The notes beneath the pieces were generated by a model that searched no databases, was not told the DNA's origin, and was given only the letters and a program-made list of their open reading frames with translations. Shown here in pieces: positions 23,180 to 34,571 of a stretch of 64,000 bases of DNA. A program made the translations under genes and the position numbers. Where the stretch lies: positions 23,671,419 to 23,735,418 of the forward strand of contig NC_087070.1 of the NCBI RefSeq assembly GCF_963678635.1, read 5' to 3'. Position 1 is the stretch's first letter. Every line of letters begins with the position of its first letter. The stretch is from Symsagittifera roscoffensis (lineage: Eukaryota > Xenacoelomorpha > Acoela > Convolutidae).

Positions 23180-24106
23180 GAGACGCTATCAAGAAGAAAT
23201 TTAAATAAATTTGAAGATGCTTCGTAGCCTTACAAGCTTAAGATAGTTGATTCAAACCAGTTTATTCAAGCTCTCTTCCCTTGAATCTTTTTCGCATGTT
23301 AATTTATGCGAATTAACCCTATCATGACAAAAACCACAAATTTCGTGGCAACAGCTAGTCAGCGCAGAAACAACAGGAAGATGTTTTTGGACCTGAGGAA
23401 ACTCCCCAGCAAAGTTCTTCTTTCCTCCATTCCTGTAAAGATTTTCAAAATTCAAAATCTTGCTTGATAAGGTTTGGATTAAGATTATCAAATTATTTCC
23501 TTAGTTAAACAAAGGCCTTTTTTTGGGAAACTTACACAATTAAAGAGTTTACTTTAGTACCAAAAATTGAGTATCAAAGCTTTATATTTACGACTGAAGG
23601 AAGCTTGATAAGAAAAATTTTTTGTTTATTTTGGAAAAATTGGTTGAAAAAAAAGTCGCATGATAATTGTTCAAAGACTATTTTTATTACCTACCCAATT
23701 CCCAAAGTTTGTCAAAACTCTCCTGCAAAGTTCTGCTTTCCTCCAAATCTGTGAAGATTTTCAAAATTCAAAATCTTGCTTGAAAGGTTTGGAATAAGAT
23801 TTCCAGAGATTTGCTTTAAAAAACTCATCAATTTCGATCTATCTTCTCAATTTTACATCAAAAACTTGACTATCTACTCCAAAATCAAAAACTCCTCATT
23901 GATTTTAAACAAAAAAACTAAATGACTTGATGAAGAAACTTGTGGAGAAGCTTCTTTTTTTATTATATTCTTTTCCTGTTATCTATATTGTTAATTTTTC
24001 TTGCTTTTACAGCAAAAAACTTGTGGTCACTCAAATTTGAATTTTTCTTTGGGAATATTCTTACATATGTGGGAGATTTGATTCCGTAAAAGGTGAAAAC
24101 TTTTTT

Positions 24107-24296
24107 GATTGAATAGGACAGCCTAAGATATATGAAAAATTTTTGTGATTGGAAACGACAACTTGAACGAACCGAACTATATTGAATTTTATTTCTAATT
24201 GGATACGACTTTTTATCAAAATTTCCCTAAAAGGAAGCTAAATTTTGATTGAATACGACTACCGTTCATACACGAAAAATCTATTTTGATTGGCGA
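24107..24296 (+). promoter_or_regulatory. GATTGG-type cluster upstream of copy B4
   Basis: Five motifs in the same order and spacing as before B2, including GATTGGAAACGACAAC and AATTGGATACGAC. Confidence 0.4.
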
Positions 24297-24447
24297 AACC
24301 CGCACGTTTGAGTTGAAGGTACCACTCACTCTTTAGTAAAAATCTTTTTATTTTCAACTTAACTACCGTCAACTAGCTCCTCCCTCAGCTCCAAATCAGT
24401 CAGATTCCTTGTTCCAGTTTCCTTTAGTCAGTAACTCATTTCTCAGA

Positions 24448-24939
24448 ATGCTCTTCTCCGTTCAGAAAAACAACCTCACATACTCGCTTGAGTTTTTACC
24501 AGAAATGATGACAATCAAGGTCTCGAGTCAGTCACTGGGATTTTTTTTTGGCTCAATTTGATGTCTCAATTCAATTGTGTCACATGATCGACATCACGAA
24601 GAGAGACTTCAGGGAATATCACCGGATGCAGATTCCGATCATTCAAAATCAGTTTGTAACGATTGGAATGATATCACAGATTTCAGAACAAGTTACAATG
24701 GACTATCTCTAGGTTCCCAACACCAGATTTGTGGCTCAACTTGTAATCGATCTCTTCTTTCCCTGAGAACAGGAAGGATCTGCGGAGAACCCAACTATAT
24801 TCGAAGAGGATGAAAAGTTCTCTGGACTCCAGTCAGCGAACCACCAAGACAACCACCGGCGATGGAGGCAAAACCAGCTATGCGCTCCATTGAGAACTTG
24901 CAAAATTCTTCAGCTGCTCGACAGCTCTTTGATTTGTAA
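24448..24939 (+). pseudogene. Array gene copy B4, frameshift and stop
   Basis: ATG at 24448 after TTTCTCAGA. The T run at 24541 has nine bases, one more than the in-frame copies, and a TAG replaces GAG in the DYP(E)VPN region (CTCTAGGTTCCC). The tail ends at TAA 24937-24939. Confidence 0.55.
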
Positions 24940-25578
24940 ATGTTTTGGTGAATGTAGTGTGTTTTGTAATTTAATTTTTTTTGCATCTAGTATCTTTATT
25001 TTAAAGAAATAGGAACAAAGATATCATGGAAAAATTGTACGAGGTCATTGAAAAATTAGTTGAACAGTTTACTTTTGTACCAAAAATTGAGTATCAAAGC
25101 TTTATATTTACGACTGAAGGAAGCTTGATAAGAAAATGATAATTGTTCAAAGACTATTTTTATTACCTACCCAATTCCCAAAGTTTGTCAAACTCTCCTG
25201 CAAAGTTCTGCTTTCCTCCAATTCTGTGAAGATTTTCAAAATTCAAAATCTTGCTTGAAAGGTTTGGAATAAGATTACCAGAGATTTGCTTTAAAAAACT
25301 CATCAATTTCGATCTATCTTCTCAATTTTACATCAAAAACTTGACTATCTACTCAAAAATCAAAAACTTCTCATTGATTTTAAACAAAAAAACTAAATGA
25401 CTTGATGAAGAAACTTGTGGAGAAGCCTCTTTTTTTATTATATTCTTTTTCTGTTATCTATATCGTTAATTTTTCTTGCTTTTACAGCAAACAACTTGTG
25501 GTCACTCAGTTTTGAATTTTTCTTTGTGAATATTCTTACATATGTGGGAGATTTGATTCCGTAAAAGATGAAAACTTT

Positions 25579-25772
25579 TTTGATTGAATAGGACAGCCTA
25601 AGATATATGAAAAATTTTTGTGATTGGAAACGACAACTTGAACGAACCGATCTATATTGAATTTTATTTCTAATTGGATAAGACTTTTTATCAAAATTTC
25701 CCTAAAAGGAAGCTAAATTTTGATTGAATACGACTACTGTTCATACACGAAAAATCTATTTTGATTGGCGAA
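25579..25772 (+). promoter_or_regulatory. GATTGG-type cluster upstream of copy B5
   Basis: Same motif series; one member is AATTGGATAAGAC instead of ATACGAC. Confidence 0.4.
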
Positions 25773-25922
25773 ACCCACACGTTTGAGTTGAAGGTACCAC
25801 TCACTCTTTAGTAAAAATCTTTTTATTTTCAACTTAACTACCGTCAACTAGCTCCTCCCTCAGTTCCAAATCAGTCATATTCCTTGTTCCAGTTTCCTTT
25901 ATTCAGTAACTCATTTCTCAGA

Positions 25923-26412
25923 ATGTTCTTATCCGTTCAGAAAAACAACCTCACGTACTCGCTCGAATTTTTACCAGAAATGATGACAATCAAGGTCTCG
26001 AGTCAGTCACTGGGATTTTTTTGGCTCAATTTGATGTCTCAATTCAAGTGTGTCACATGATCGAAATCACGAAGAGAGACTTCAGGGAACATCACCGGAT
26101 GCAGGTTCCCATCCTTCAAAATCAGTTTGTAACGATTGGAATGATATCACAGCTTTCAGAACAAGTTACAATGGACTATCCCTAGGTTCCCAACTCCAGA
26201 TTTGTGGCTCAACTTGTAATCGATCTCTTCTTTCCCTGAGAACAGGAAGGATCTGCGGAGAACCCAACTACATTCGAAGAGGATGAAGAGTTCTCTGGAC
26301 TCCAGTCAGCGAACCACCAAGACAACCACCGGCGATGGAGGCAAAACCAGCTATGCGCTCCATTGAGAACTTGCAAAATTCTTCAGCTGCTCGACAACTC
26401 TTTGATTTGTAA
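25923..26412 (+). pseudogene. Array gene copy B5, frameshift and stop
   Basis: ATG at 25923 after TTTCTCAGA. The T run has seven bases (frameshift), and CCC TAG occurs at the same place as in B2. The tail runs to TAA at 26410-26412. The identical nonsense change in B2, B4 and B5 indicates shared descent or gene conversion. Confidence 0.55.
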
Positions 26413-27098
26413 ATGTTTTGGTGAATGTAGTGTGTTTTGTAATTTAATTTTTTTTGCATCTAGTATCTTTATTTTAAAGAAATAGGAACAAAGAGATCAA
26501 AGAAAAATTGTACGAGATCATTGAAAAATTAGTTGAAGAGTTTACTTTTGTACCAAAAATTGAGTATCAAAGCTTTATATTTACGACTGAAGGAAGCTTG
26601 ATAAGAAAATTTTTTTGTTTATTTTGGAAAAATTGGTTGAAAAAAAAGTCGCATGATAATTGTTCAAAGACTATTTTTATTACCTACCCAATTCCCAAAG
26701 TTTGTCAAAACTCTCCTGCAAAGTTCTGCTTTCCTCCAATTCTGTGAAGATTTTCAAAATTCAAAATCTTGCTTGAAAGGTTTGGAATAAGATTACCAGA
26801 GATTTGCTTTGAAAAATTTATCAATTTCGATCTATCTTCTCAATTTTACATCAAAAACTTGACTATCTACTCAAAAATCAAAAACTTCTCATTGATTTTA
26901 AACAAAAAAACTAAATGACTTGATGAAGAAACTTGTGGAGAAGTTTCTTTTTTTATTATATTCTTTTTCTGTTATCTATATCGTTAATTTTTCTTGCTTT
27001 TACAGCAAAAAACTTGTGGTCACTCAGTTTTGAATTTTTCTTTGTGAATATTCTTACATATGTGGGAGACTTGGTTCCGTAAAAGGTGAAAACTTTTT

Positions 27099-27288
27099 TG
27101 ATTGAATAGGACAGCCTAAGATATATGAAAAATTTTTGTGATTGGAAACGACAACTTGAACGAACCGATCTATATTGAATTTTATTTGTAATTGGATACG
27201 ACTTTTTATCAAAATTTCCCTAAAAGGAAGCTAAATTTTGATTGAATACGACTACCGTTCATACACGAAAAATCTATTTTGATTGGCG
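27099..27288 (+). promoter_or_regulatory. GATTGG-type cluster upstream of copy B6
   Basis: Five motifs in the same order and spacing, including GATTGGAAACGACAAC, AATTGGATACGAC and GATTGGCGAAACC. Confidence 0.4.
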
Positions 27289-27440
27289 AAACCCACACGT
27301 TTGAGTTGAAGGTACCACTCACTCTTTAGTAAAAATCTTTTTATTTTCAACTTAACTACCGTCAACTAGCTCCTCCCTCAGTTCCAAATCAGTCATATTC
27401 CTTGTTCCAGTTTCCTTTATTCAGTAACTCATTTCTCAGA

Positions 27441-27930
27441 ATGTTCTTTTCCGTTCAGAAAAACAACCTCACGTACTCGCTCGAATTTTTACCAGAAATG
27501 ATGACAATCAAGGTCTCGAGTCAGTCACTGGGATTTTTTTGGCTCAATTTGATGTCTCAATTCAAGTGTGTCACATGATCGAAATCACGAAGAGAGACTT
27601 CAGGGAATATCACCGGATGCAGGTTCCCATCATTCAAAATCAGTTTGTAACGATTGGAATAATATCACAGATTTCAGAACAAGTTACAATGGACTATCCC
27701 GAGGTTCCCAACTCCAGATTTGTGGCTCAACTTGTAATCGATCTCTTCTTTCCCTGAGAACAGGAAGGATCTGCGGAGAGCCCAACTACATTCGAAGAGG
27801 ATGAAGAATTCTCTGGACTCCAGTCAGCGAACCACCAAGACAACCACCGGCGATGGAGGCAAAACCAGCTATGCGCTCCATTGAGAACTTGCAAAAATCT
27901 TCAGCTGCTCGACAGCTCTTTGATTTGTAA
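27441..27930 (+). pseudogene. Array gene copy B6, frameshift at T run
   Basis: ATG at 27441 directly after ATTTCTCAGA. The T run has seven bases. The +1 frame is then open from 27539 to TGA at 27755-27757 (ends QLVIDLFFP) without the TAG seen in B5. The tail runs to TAA at 27928-27930. Restoration would need only the homopolymer length, so expression through slippage cannot be excluded. Confidence 0.55.
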
Positions 27931-28029
27931 ATGTTTTGGTGAATGTAGTGTGTTTTGTAATTTAATTTTTTTTGCATCTAGTATCTTTATTTTAAAGAGA
28001 TAGGAACAAAGAGATCATGGAAAAATGAA

Positions 28030-29640
28030 AGAGGTCATTGAAAAGTTAGTTGAAATAATTTTGCACCCGGACTCAAAATCGAACTAATTTTGCAATTGGC
28101 AAAAAATTTAACATTTTTTTTGTAAACTTGGTAAGAAAATTAAATAAACTTCAACATCTTGTGAGAAATTTTGAATTATTTTTTCTTCACTTATGATTAA
28201 GAAAAAAAAATTCAATTTTTGCATATATGTCAAAGTGTTACAATAAAGTTTGCGCCTTGCAAAACTTGTCACTCAAATGTATTTCGGCACACACAGTGAA
28301 ACAATAAAAAAACCTCGCTTTTCAAGAAACTTCTCTTCAAGTGTTTTCGCATTTTAAAGAAAATGGTAAAAAGAATTTCTTTCAGTATTAAAACATAAAT
28401 TTTATGAAGTTCTTTTTTCAAAAATTGATCAATAAAAAATTCAATATTTGCATGTATGTTGATCTAAAGCATTGTTTTGAGATTGGGAATAGCACTCAAA
28501 GTAATCAATATTGAAAAAAATTTAGCAATCTTTTAACAAGTTTTTTTTCTACAACAAAATGCATTTTCGCAGAAAAGAAGTTAAGTTTTTGCCTCATTTT
28601 TTTAATGAAAAACACGAAAAAACTTCCATCTTATCCGAAAAATTAATAAAAATGTTTGCACATTTGTTAAAAATAACAAAACAATTTTTGCATCTTGTAA
28701 GAAAACGTAATTAAGATTTTGCAAAATTTTTGAAAAATCAATTAAAAATTTGCGTCTTTTAAATCAGTTAAATTTTGCCGAGGTGTTGAAAATCACATGA
28801 ACTTCTTGTTGAAAAAGATTCAAATTGAAATCAAAACAATCTTCACAATGTTTTTATAATTAAATATTTAATTATTATTAGAAAAATTGACACGATCTGT
28901 TTTTACAAAACAATGATCATCAAGGAAACAATCAACAATTTCAATCAAATCTGACTCATACTTTGAGTATTGACTTTTTCGAATCCTTTATTAAGAAAAC
29001 TGATCATTAAAAAATCCATTTGACGTGTATATTGATCAAAAACATCATTTAATCAATGTTTTAAGATAGAAAACAGCGCTCAAAACCATCAATATTGAAA
29101 TATTTTTAGCAATCATTTGACAAGTTTTCTCAAAAAAATTTGCGTTTTTCGCATATGCATTTCGGAAAAAAATAGGTTTTTGCATATGTTTTCTAAGAAA
29201 ACCACGAAAAAACATGCATCTTACCCAGAAAATTCATTGAAAATTTTGCACACTTGTTAAAAAATCCAAAAAAAAATTTTGCCTTTTTATTTTTTTTAAA
29301 TTTTGTTGGAAACTCCAATCCGAATTTGCTTCTTGCGCAAAAGCATTGAGTTGAAATTTGCACAAGTGTTAAAAATGCATAAAATTCTTGTTGCAAAAAA
29401 AATTAAATTGAAAGCAAATTGGTTTTGATTTTATTTTTATATGTAAATTTTCAATTATTAATAGAAAAATTGATATGATCATTTTTTAGAAAAGCAAGAT
29501 CATCAATGAAACAATCACTTCTTTTCAGATCAGACTCATACTTTAAGTGTTGAATTTTTCGAATCTTTTCCAAAAAAGGTGATCCAAGATCTAATTGGAT
29601 ACAGAAAATTATGTACGTTTTTTTTGCAGATATCAAAATC
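28030..29640. repeat. AT-rich 1.5-kb block, copy III
   Basis: Near-identical to copy II over most of its length, including the homopolymer-rich second half. No gene is evident. Confidence 0.8.
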
Positions 29641-29649
29641 TTTTTCCAA

Positions 29650-29710
29650 AAGCTTGGAAAGCAATTTTATCAAGTACGTCTAGATATGTTCTACCTCCTT
29701 CAAATCTATC
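29650..29710 (+). repeat. About 60-bp copy of an internal segment inserted at the left of block III
   Basis: AAGCTTGGAAAGCAATTTTA through to CTACCTCCTTCAAATCTATC matches the segment just upstream of the ATPase at about 30675-30735 and 21733-21790. Copy II lacks it at the equivalent place (about 20757). It is a short dispersed duplication in the same orientation. Confidence 0.7.
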
Positions 29711-29936
29711 AAGACTTAGTGCAATTCTACATGATGCAGTTGAATCTGTGATGTCTGCTATACTTTAAAGGACTTGGTTAGTGTTATGTTTTACCTAGAT
29801 TTCCTAGCTCTTGTTTTTTAGTCACGTGACTGGATTGCTTTTCTGTTGATTTATTAAATTGTTTGCTTCACCAGTATCTACACTGTTCGATTACTAGACA
29901 ATTTAACTAAAAATTGCAGCGAAAACAGTTGACATC

Positions 29937-30218
29937 ATGAGTCTGTTTTTTTGCATAATGAGAGTATGGAAAAAATATAGTGAAAGAGGAGTTTGTAAAA
30001 AAGGACAAACTGTGGCATATTTCTTTTATTCCTCCCAAAAAAATCGAAGCAACATCTCAATCTGCTTGGTGACGAAGCTTCTTCTTGGATTCATTTGGAT
30101 AGTTGATTATGAAAATTATTCTCAGCCTGAAAAAACAATTGACAAAATTAAAAGCTCCAGAAACTGTGTTTTTTTGCAAAAGGTTATGACAAATGTAAAA
30201 TTCTGTCAGAAATTTTGA
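29937..30218 (+). pseudogene. Unrecognised 93-codon open frame, block III
   Basis: Equivalent to the frame at 21001-21261 with an upstream ATG. It begins MSLFFCIMRVWKKYSERGVC. The middle differs in frame from copy II because of small indels. Function unknown. Confidence 0.3.
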
Positions 30219-30735
30219 TAACAAAGGTTAAAAACTTGGATGACTACGCAAGCCCATAAAATCATAAGTTTTTTTCATGGATGAGGAATATGGTTGGAGG
30301 TGTAACAGCTATTCATTTTGTCATGCAAAAAATCTTTACTGTGCAGAAAGAAAAGCATTTGCATACGGAACATGGACTCGATGTTTTTTTAATCAAATTT
30401 CAACTCACATAAATGGTTTTGTATTATCTTGTAAATTTAAATTTTAAATTTTTATCCTTATCACTTTTTTCATTCAAAATTTCAGATGGGTGATGAATAT
30501 GACAAACAATTAAATTAGGGAAACTTTTTTTTTGATGAGGATAATCATGCAAAAAAATCTTGCAAACGTGGAATAGATCTCTTTGAGATTTTCTGTGCCA
30601 ATTTTGGCATATTTTTCATACTAGCATGTGCAAGCGTTAAAATAACGTTATCCACTACATGCAAAGAAACAAAAAGCTTGGAAAGCAATTTTATCAAGTA
30701 CGTCTAGATATGTTCTACCTCCTTCAAACCTATGA

Positions 30736-31560
30736 AAAAAATAATTTCTGCTAAAAAACGAGTTTTTATTTCGCTAGTTTCTCCAAGTGGATCTGGAAAA
30801 TCCTATCCTATTTTCGATTGGTTAACACTTGGTACATTTCGACCTAACTTGGACAAAATTGTTCGTTTTTGTCAAGACAAAAATTTTCCAAGGTGTTGAC
30901 TTTGAGCTGATTGAAAACCTTCCCAGTAATGAAACAAAATACTGGTTAAAACTTGATGACTCTTGCGAAGATGTTTCAAACTCTAAGCAAATTCTAAAAA
31001 TTGCTACTGCTGGAATTTACAGGGTACTGAATACAAAATAAAGTAAGCAAAACTTGTTTCATCAAAGCAAATTGGGAAGAGAGGTAGAGTTACAAAATAA
31101 TCACATAGACTTGTTTAACTCACCAAGAGATGTTTTACAATTCATTATATTAAAACAAAAACAAGGTCTAGGATCTCAATGGAAAGAGTGATATCAAGAT
31201 GCAACAACTATTCCTTATGGTCATTCACTCATTGATTTAACTCCAAAACCAGTTGATTCGCTAAGATATTGCACAAACAGCGGTTCAGTTGCATCAAAAT
31301 TTCATTTACAGGAGCAAGATTTATGTACGATGAGCATACAATTCGTCTCTATAGTCCCAATGTATCTAACGCTTTCTCAAGAAAAAAAAACAATTCATGC
31401 TCCATTGTCCAAAAGGTTTCATTCAGTTCCTCCATGAATGTCTAGTAAACTTGCTACGAGGCAAGCTGCATGATCTCCGAAAAACAGACATAATAAAATA
31501 CCGAAGATAAATATGGGAACTTTTTTTACTCAAATCTTCTACACAATATAATTGTCCATA
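30736..31560 (+). pseudogene. Packaging-type ATPase, copy III, broken
   Basis: Walker A-like SPSGSGKS at 30780-30803 (first glycine changed to serine). A 70-codon open piece (30829-31041) includes a Walker B-like KLDDSCEDVSNSKQ and ends VLNTK. Further pieces read LFNSPRDVLQF and DATTIPYGHSLIDLTPK. Stops and frame changes separate them. Confidence 0.7.
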
Positions 31561-31619
31561 GTTCATTGGATTTTGTTCAAAAAAGAATACCTCTTTTGAT
31601 TGAAATTGCTTTTCATACA

Positions 31620-32925
31620 AGAAATTGCTTCAGTCTATTCACCAAATGGATCAATGTTTGAATCATAAGTCAACAGAGGGGGTAAATTGTTTTTTGAAAA
31701 TACGTTGCAATCAAAGGTATCACAGGCAATTGATGCTGATATATGCCAAGAAAAGACTCATTCCATTGTTACCAATTCGAGTTTTTTTTAAATAAATTGC
31801 TGTACGTTTTTTTCACTGACTGTACCATTTCCTCTAATGTTTTCAAAATCTCATATGCCAATGAAACTTTTACAAACAGAAGTTTTCTTGGATTAAATTT
31901 TTATCAAAAGCAAATTAGCCAAGGACTCATGGTTAAGTGTCATGATATCGTTTTGACAAAATCCTGCTCCGACAGATGGCGCTGGATTGAGATCTTTTAT
32001 GGAGGTAATGGAACTGAATTCTTGTACAATAATAAGCATTTGATGAAAAACTTTGTTCACAGACTCTCTTAGGGACGCTATCAAGAAGAAATTTAAATAA
32101 ATTTGAAGATGCTTCGTAGCCTTACAAGCTTAAGATAGTTGATTCAAACCTGTTTATTCAAGCTCTCTTCCCTTGAATCTTTTTCGCATGTTAATTTATG
32201 CGAATTAACCCTATCATGACAAAAACCATAAATTTCGTGGCAACAGCTAGTCAGCGCAGAAACAACAGGAAGATGTTTTTGGACCTGAGCCTGTGGGAGT
32301 AATTAACATAGCCAATAAAACTAACAGTTCATTTCTTGGAACACAGCCCCGGCATCCTTTCCATGAACAAAAATATGTAATGAGACCTTCTAATTTAAGA
32401 CCTGAGAGCAAATACATCGATTAGTATTCATAATCATAAGCGTCAATGTTTCAACGCACTGTCAGCGCTGGTTTTTTGAGGTATACGCTCCTCAATTGCT
32501 CTCAAAAAATCAGACTGCGAAAGCAAGAAAGACGTTTTTTCTTTTTCAGCAGTCTGAAAGTTGATGAAAGCCAGATGCAGATCTTATTCGGAATCGTACA
32601 CATCTGAAACACAAGTTTCGTGGTGTAGTTTCAGCAAAAATTTTTCCACCTGACATTCCTAACAATGTGTTTATGATTGTAAACACTCCAAAATTTCCCG
32701 ACTGTAATATGCAGCAAAAAAACGGCTTTAATTTGCAGATCCTGTTGACGACCTCTTTTTTTCCAATACAGCAACCTTTAAAAATGGATCGACGAGAACT
32801 TCAATCAGGTCATAGAATTGATGGAAGTCTCAAACTCAACCATATGTCATTCAAGTTGTTTTATATTGCACATTTCTTTTTCAGCACATTTTTAATGGTG
32901 GTGCTTCTGATTTTATATGCATAAA
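31620..32925 (+). pseudogene. Capsid-like protein, copy III, broken
   Basis: Fragments follow the same order as in copy IV: EIASVYSPNGSMFES, then a 109-codon open piece at 31743-32072 (DCTISSNVFKISYANE to LMKNFVHRLS), then SSFLGTQPRHPFHEQKY near 32330, ESQMQILFGIVHI near 32570 and NNVFMIVNTPKFPDCNMQQK near 32670. I read this as the capsid protein of a Polinton/adintovirus-like element. The junction between the first and second halves may hide a second gene. Confidence 0.5.
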
Positions 32926-33560
32926 TGACCTTGTTTACAAAAGTTTTATGACTTATATGCTCTCTGATTAATTGATCTTGATTTATTATGGTTTAAACCT
33001 ATTTAAAGTTCAGACTAAAATTTTTTGCTTAAAAATTTAGTTTATGTATAATTTTTCTGTCAGCTAGGACGTTGAAGGAAAGTTCGAATGAGTACAGATA
33101 GCACAACTTATAATATACTGGACTGCAGTGACAACTTATAAAAGTTTCTTTTTTCATGGTGATTTTTAGTTTTGGTATTTTACATGTTTTCAATGGCATT
33201 AATTACTTTAGAAACCTTGCAGAGCTTCTCTTACACGTAGACTATTAGACGTAACTTAATACAAGGTGACATTTAGGATGAATGATTGGTGACTAAAGTT
33301 TGTCATATAAAACATGGTGACCATTATGAACTATATCTAACGCTCTTCAATGGATGACAACCATTCTCCCAATAATAGTGCACTTTGTGCATACTACTTA
33401 GGTTCTTCCCCTGAATACCCATCAGTTGTGGTTTCCAAGAAAAGCTTTTTAAGCGGATTATAATAACTACACTACTGATTACTTATGACAAAAAAATTTT
33501 AAAAAAAACTGAGAAATCGAATTGAGATAAACTTTACAAATAATTTCCTATTGGAGCAGC
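32926..33560. other. Non-coding right part of viral-type block III
   Basis: No coding signal. The sequence is shared with 37310-37930 (for example ACATGGTGACCATTATGAAC and CCAATAATAGTGCACTTTGT), so it belongs to the duplicated element and not to unique flanking DNA. Confidence 0.6.
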
Positions 33561-33568
33561 AAGCATAT

Positions 33569-33589
33569 GCGTTTCAGGTACTGAAACGC
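33569..33589. repeat. Perfect 9-bp hairpin at the right end of block III
   Basis: GCGTTTCAG, a GTA loop and CTGAAACGC form a perfect stem. Flanking CATAT on both sides could extend it with a small bulge. The same hairpin occurs at 37943-37963 in block IV. Confidence 0.75.
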
Positions 33590-33609
33590 ACATATCTGCT
33601 TTTTCACGC

Positions 33610-33845
33610 CTTCCTGCAAAAAACTTACTGCTCAGATATCTATTTTTTTTTATTTGCAAACTTAGAAAATGAATAAATGCAAAAGGTGAGAACAATAGGT
33701 CTTTTCTGTCCAAAATTAAATGTCGCAAAAAAAGATTAACTGAAAGCAAACAACTTACTGCTCACATATCTAGTAATTTTTTTTATTTGCAAACTTAAAA
33801 ATTAAAAAGTTGCAAAAAGATGAAAACAATAGGTCTTTTCGGGCT
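33610..33845. repeat. Two tandem ~140-bp units after the hairpin
   Basis: The series AACTTACTGCTCA, ATATCTA, TTTGCAAACTTA and AACAATAGGTCTTTTC occurs twice (about 33620-33710 and 33750-33840). Block IV has it once (about 37997-38080). Nothing coding. Confidence 0.6.
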
Positions 33846-33849
33846 AAAA

Positions 33850-34090
33850 TCAAAAAACTTCTTGTTGCAAAAAAAAACAAATTGAAATCAAATTAGTTTT
33901 GACTTTATTTTTATATGTAAATGTTCAATTATTAAAAGAAAAAGTGACACGATCTCTTTTTTCAAAAGCAAGATCATCAATGAGACAATCACTTCTATTC
34001 AGATCAGACTCGTACTTTGAGTGTTAAACTTTTCGAATCCTTTCCAAAAAAGCTGATCTAAGATCTAATTGGATACGGCAAATATTTGTA
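33850..34090. repeat. AT-rich block, 3' tail only, leading block IV
   Basis: Only the final ~230 bp of the AT block (from CTTCTTGTTGCAAAAA) precedes block IV. The order AT block then viral-type block is kept. Confidence 0.7.
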
Positions 34091-34571
34091 TGTTTTTTTG
34101 CAAATTTCATAATCTTCAGACTTAATTCACTTCTACATAACTCAGATGAATCTGTGATGTCTGCTATGTTTAAAGGACTTGTTTATTGTTATGTTTTACC
34201 TAGATTTCCTAGCTCTTGTTTTTTAGACAGGTGACTGGATTGCTTTTCTGTTTATATTTTAAATTTGTTGCTTCACCAGAATCTACATTATTCAATTTTT
34301 GGTCACTTTAACTAAAAATTTTATCAAAAACATTTAACATCACGAATTTGTTTTTTTTTGGATAATGAGAGTGTTGGAAACAAAATGGTGAAAAAGTTAG
34401 GAGTTTGTAAAAAAGGACACTCTTTTCTTCCCAGAAAGTTTAGAGCGACATCTCAATCTGCTTGGTGTTCGAAGCTTCTTCATGGATGATTGGTTATGAA
34501 AATTAATCTAAGCCTGAAAAATTAATTGACAAAATTAAAAGCTCCAGAAACGAGTTTTTTGGCAAAAGGTT

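Larger units (their letters stand above)
20761..23396 (+). mobile_element. Viral-type block, copy II (ATPase plus capsid), truncated
   Basis: Decayed plus-strand genes in the order small open frame, ATPase, capsid-like. The copy ends at about 23396 (GATGTTTTTGGACCTGAGG), where a type B array unit begins in mid-unit. Copy III continues past this point, so copy II has lost its right end. No terminal inverted repeats or target duplications were found. Confidence 0.7.
23397..28029 (+). repeat. Array of type B units, second cluster
   Basis: Starts inside a unit and holds three units with genes (B4, B5, B6). Equivalent ends at 24939, 26412 and 27930 give periods of 1473 and 1518 bp. Each unit has the leader, GATTGG cluster, acceptor-like CAG and gene. 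The copies differ by few substitutions, so this expansion is the youngest. Confidence 0.85.
29641..33849 (+). mobile_element. Viral-type block, copy III
   Basis: The longest-matched partner of copy II (offset about 8.9 kb), continuing a further ~1.5 kb past copy II's breakpoint. Gene order is small frame, ATPase, capsid-like, then a non-coding right end with a hairpin. All genes are broken. The span 29641-29710 carries an extra short segment described separately. Confidence 0.7.

Noticed and set aside
17172-27804. Plus-strand 78-codon frames starting MSHDR in copies B2, B3, B4, B5 and B6
   Set aside because: Alternate frame of the same gene. It keeps open length only because the copies are recent, and it does not align with type A copies as protein.
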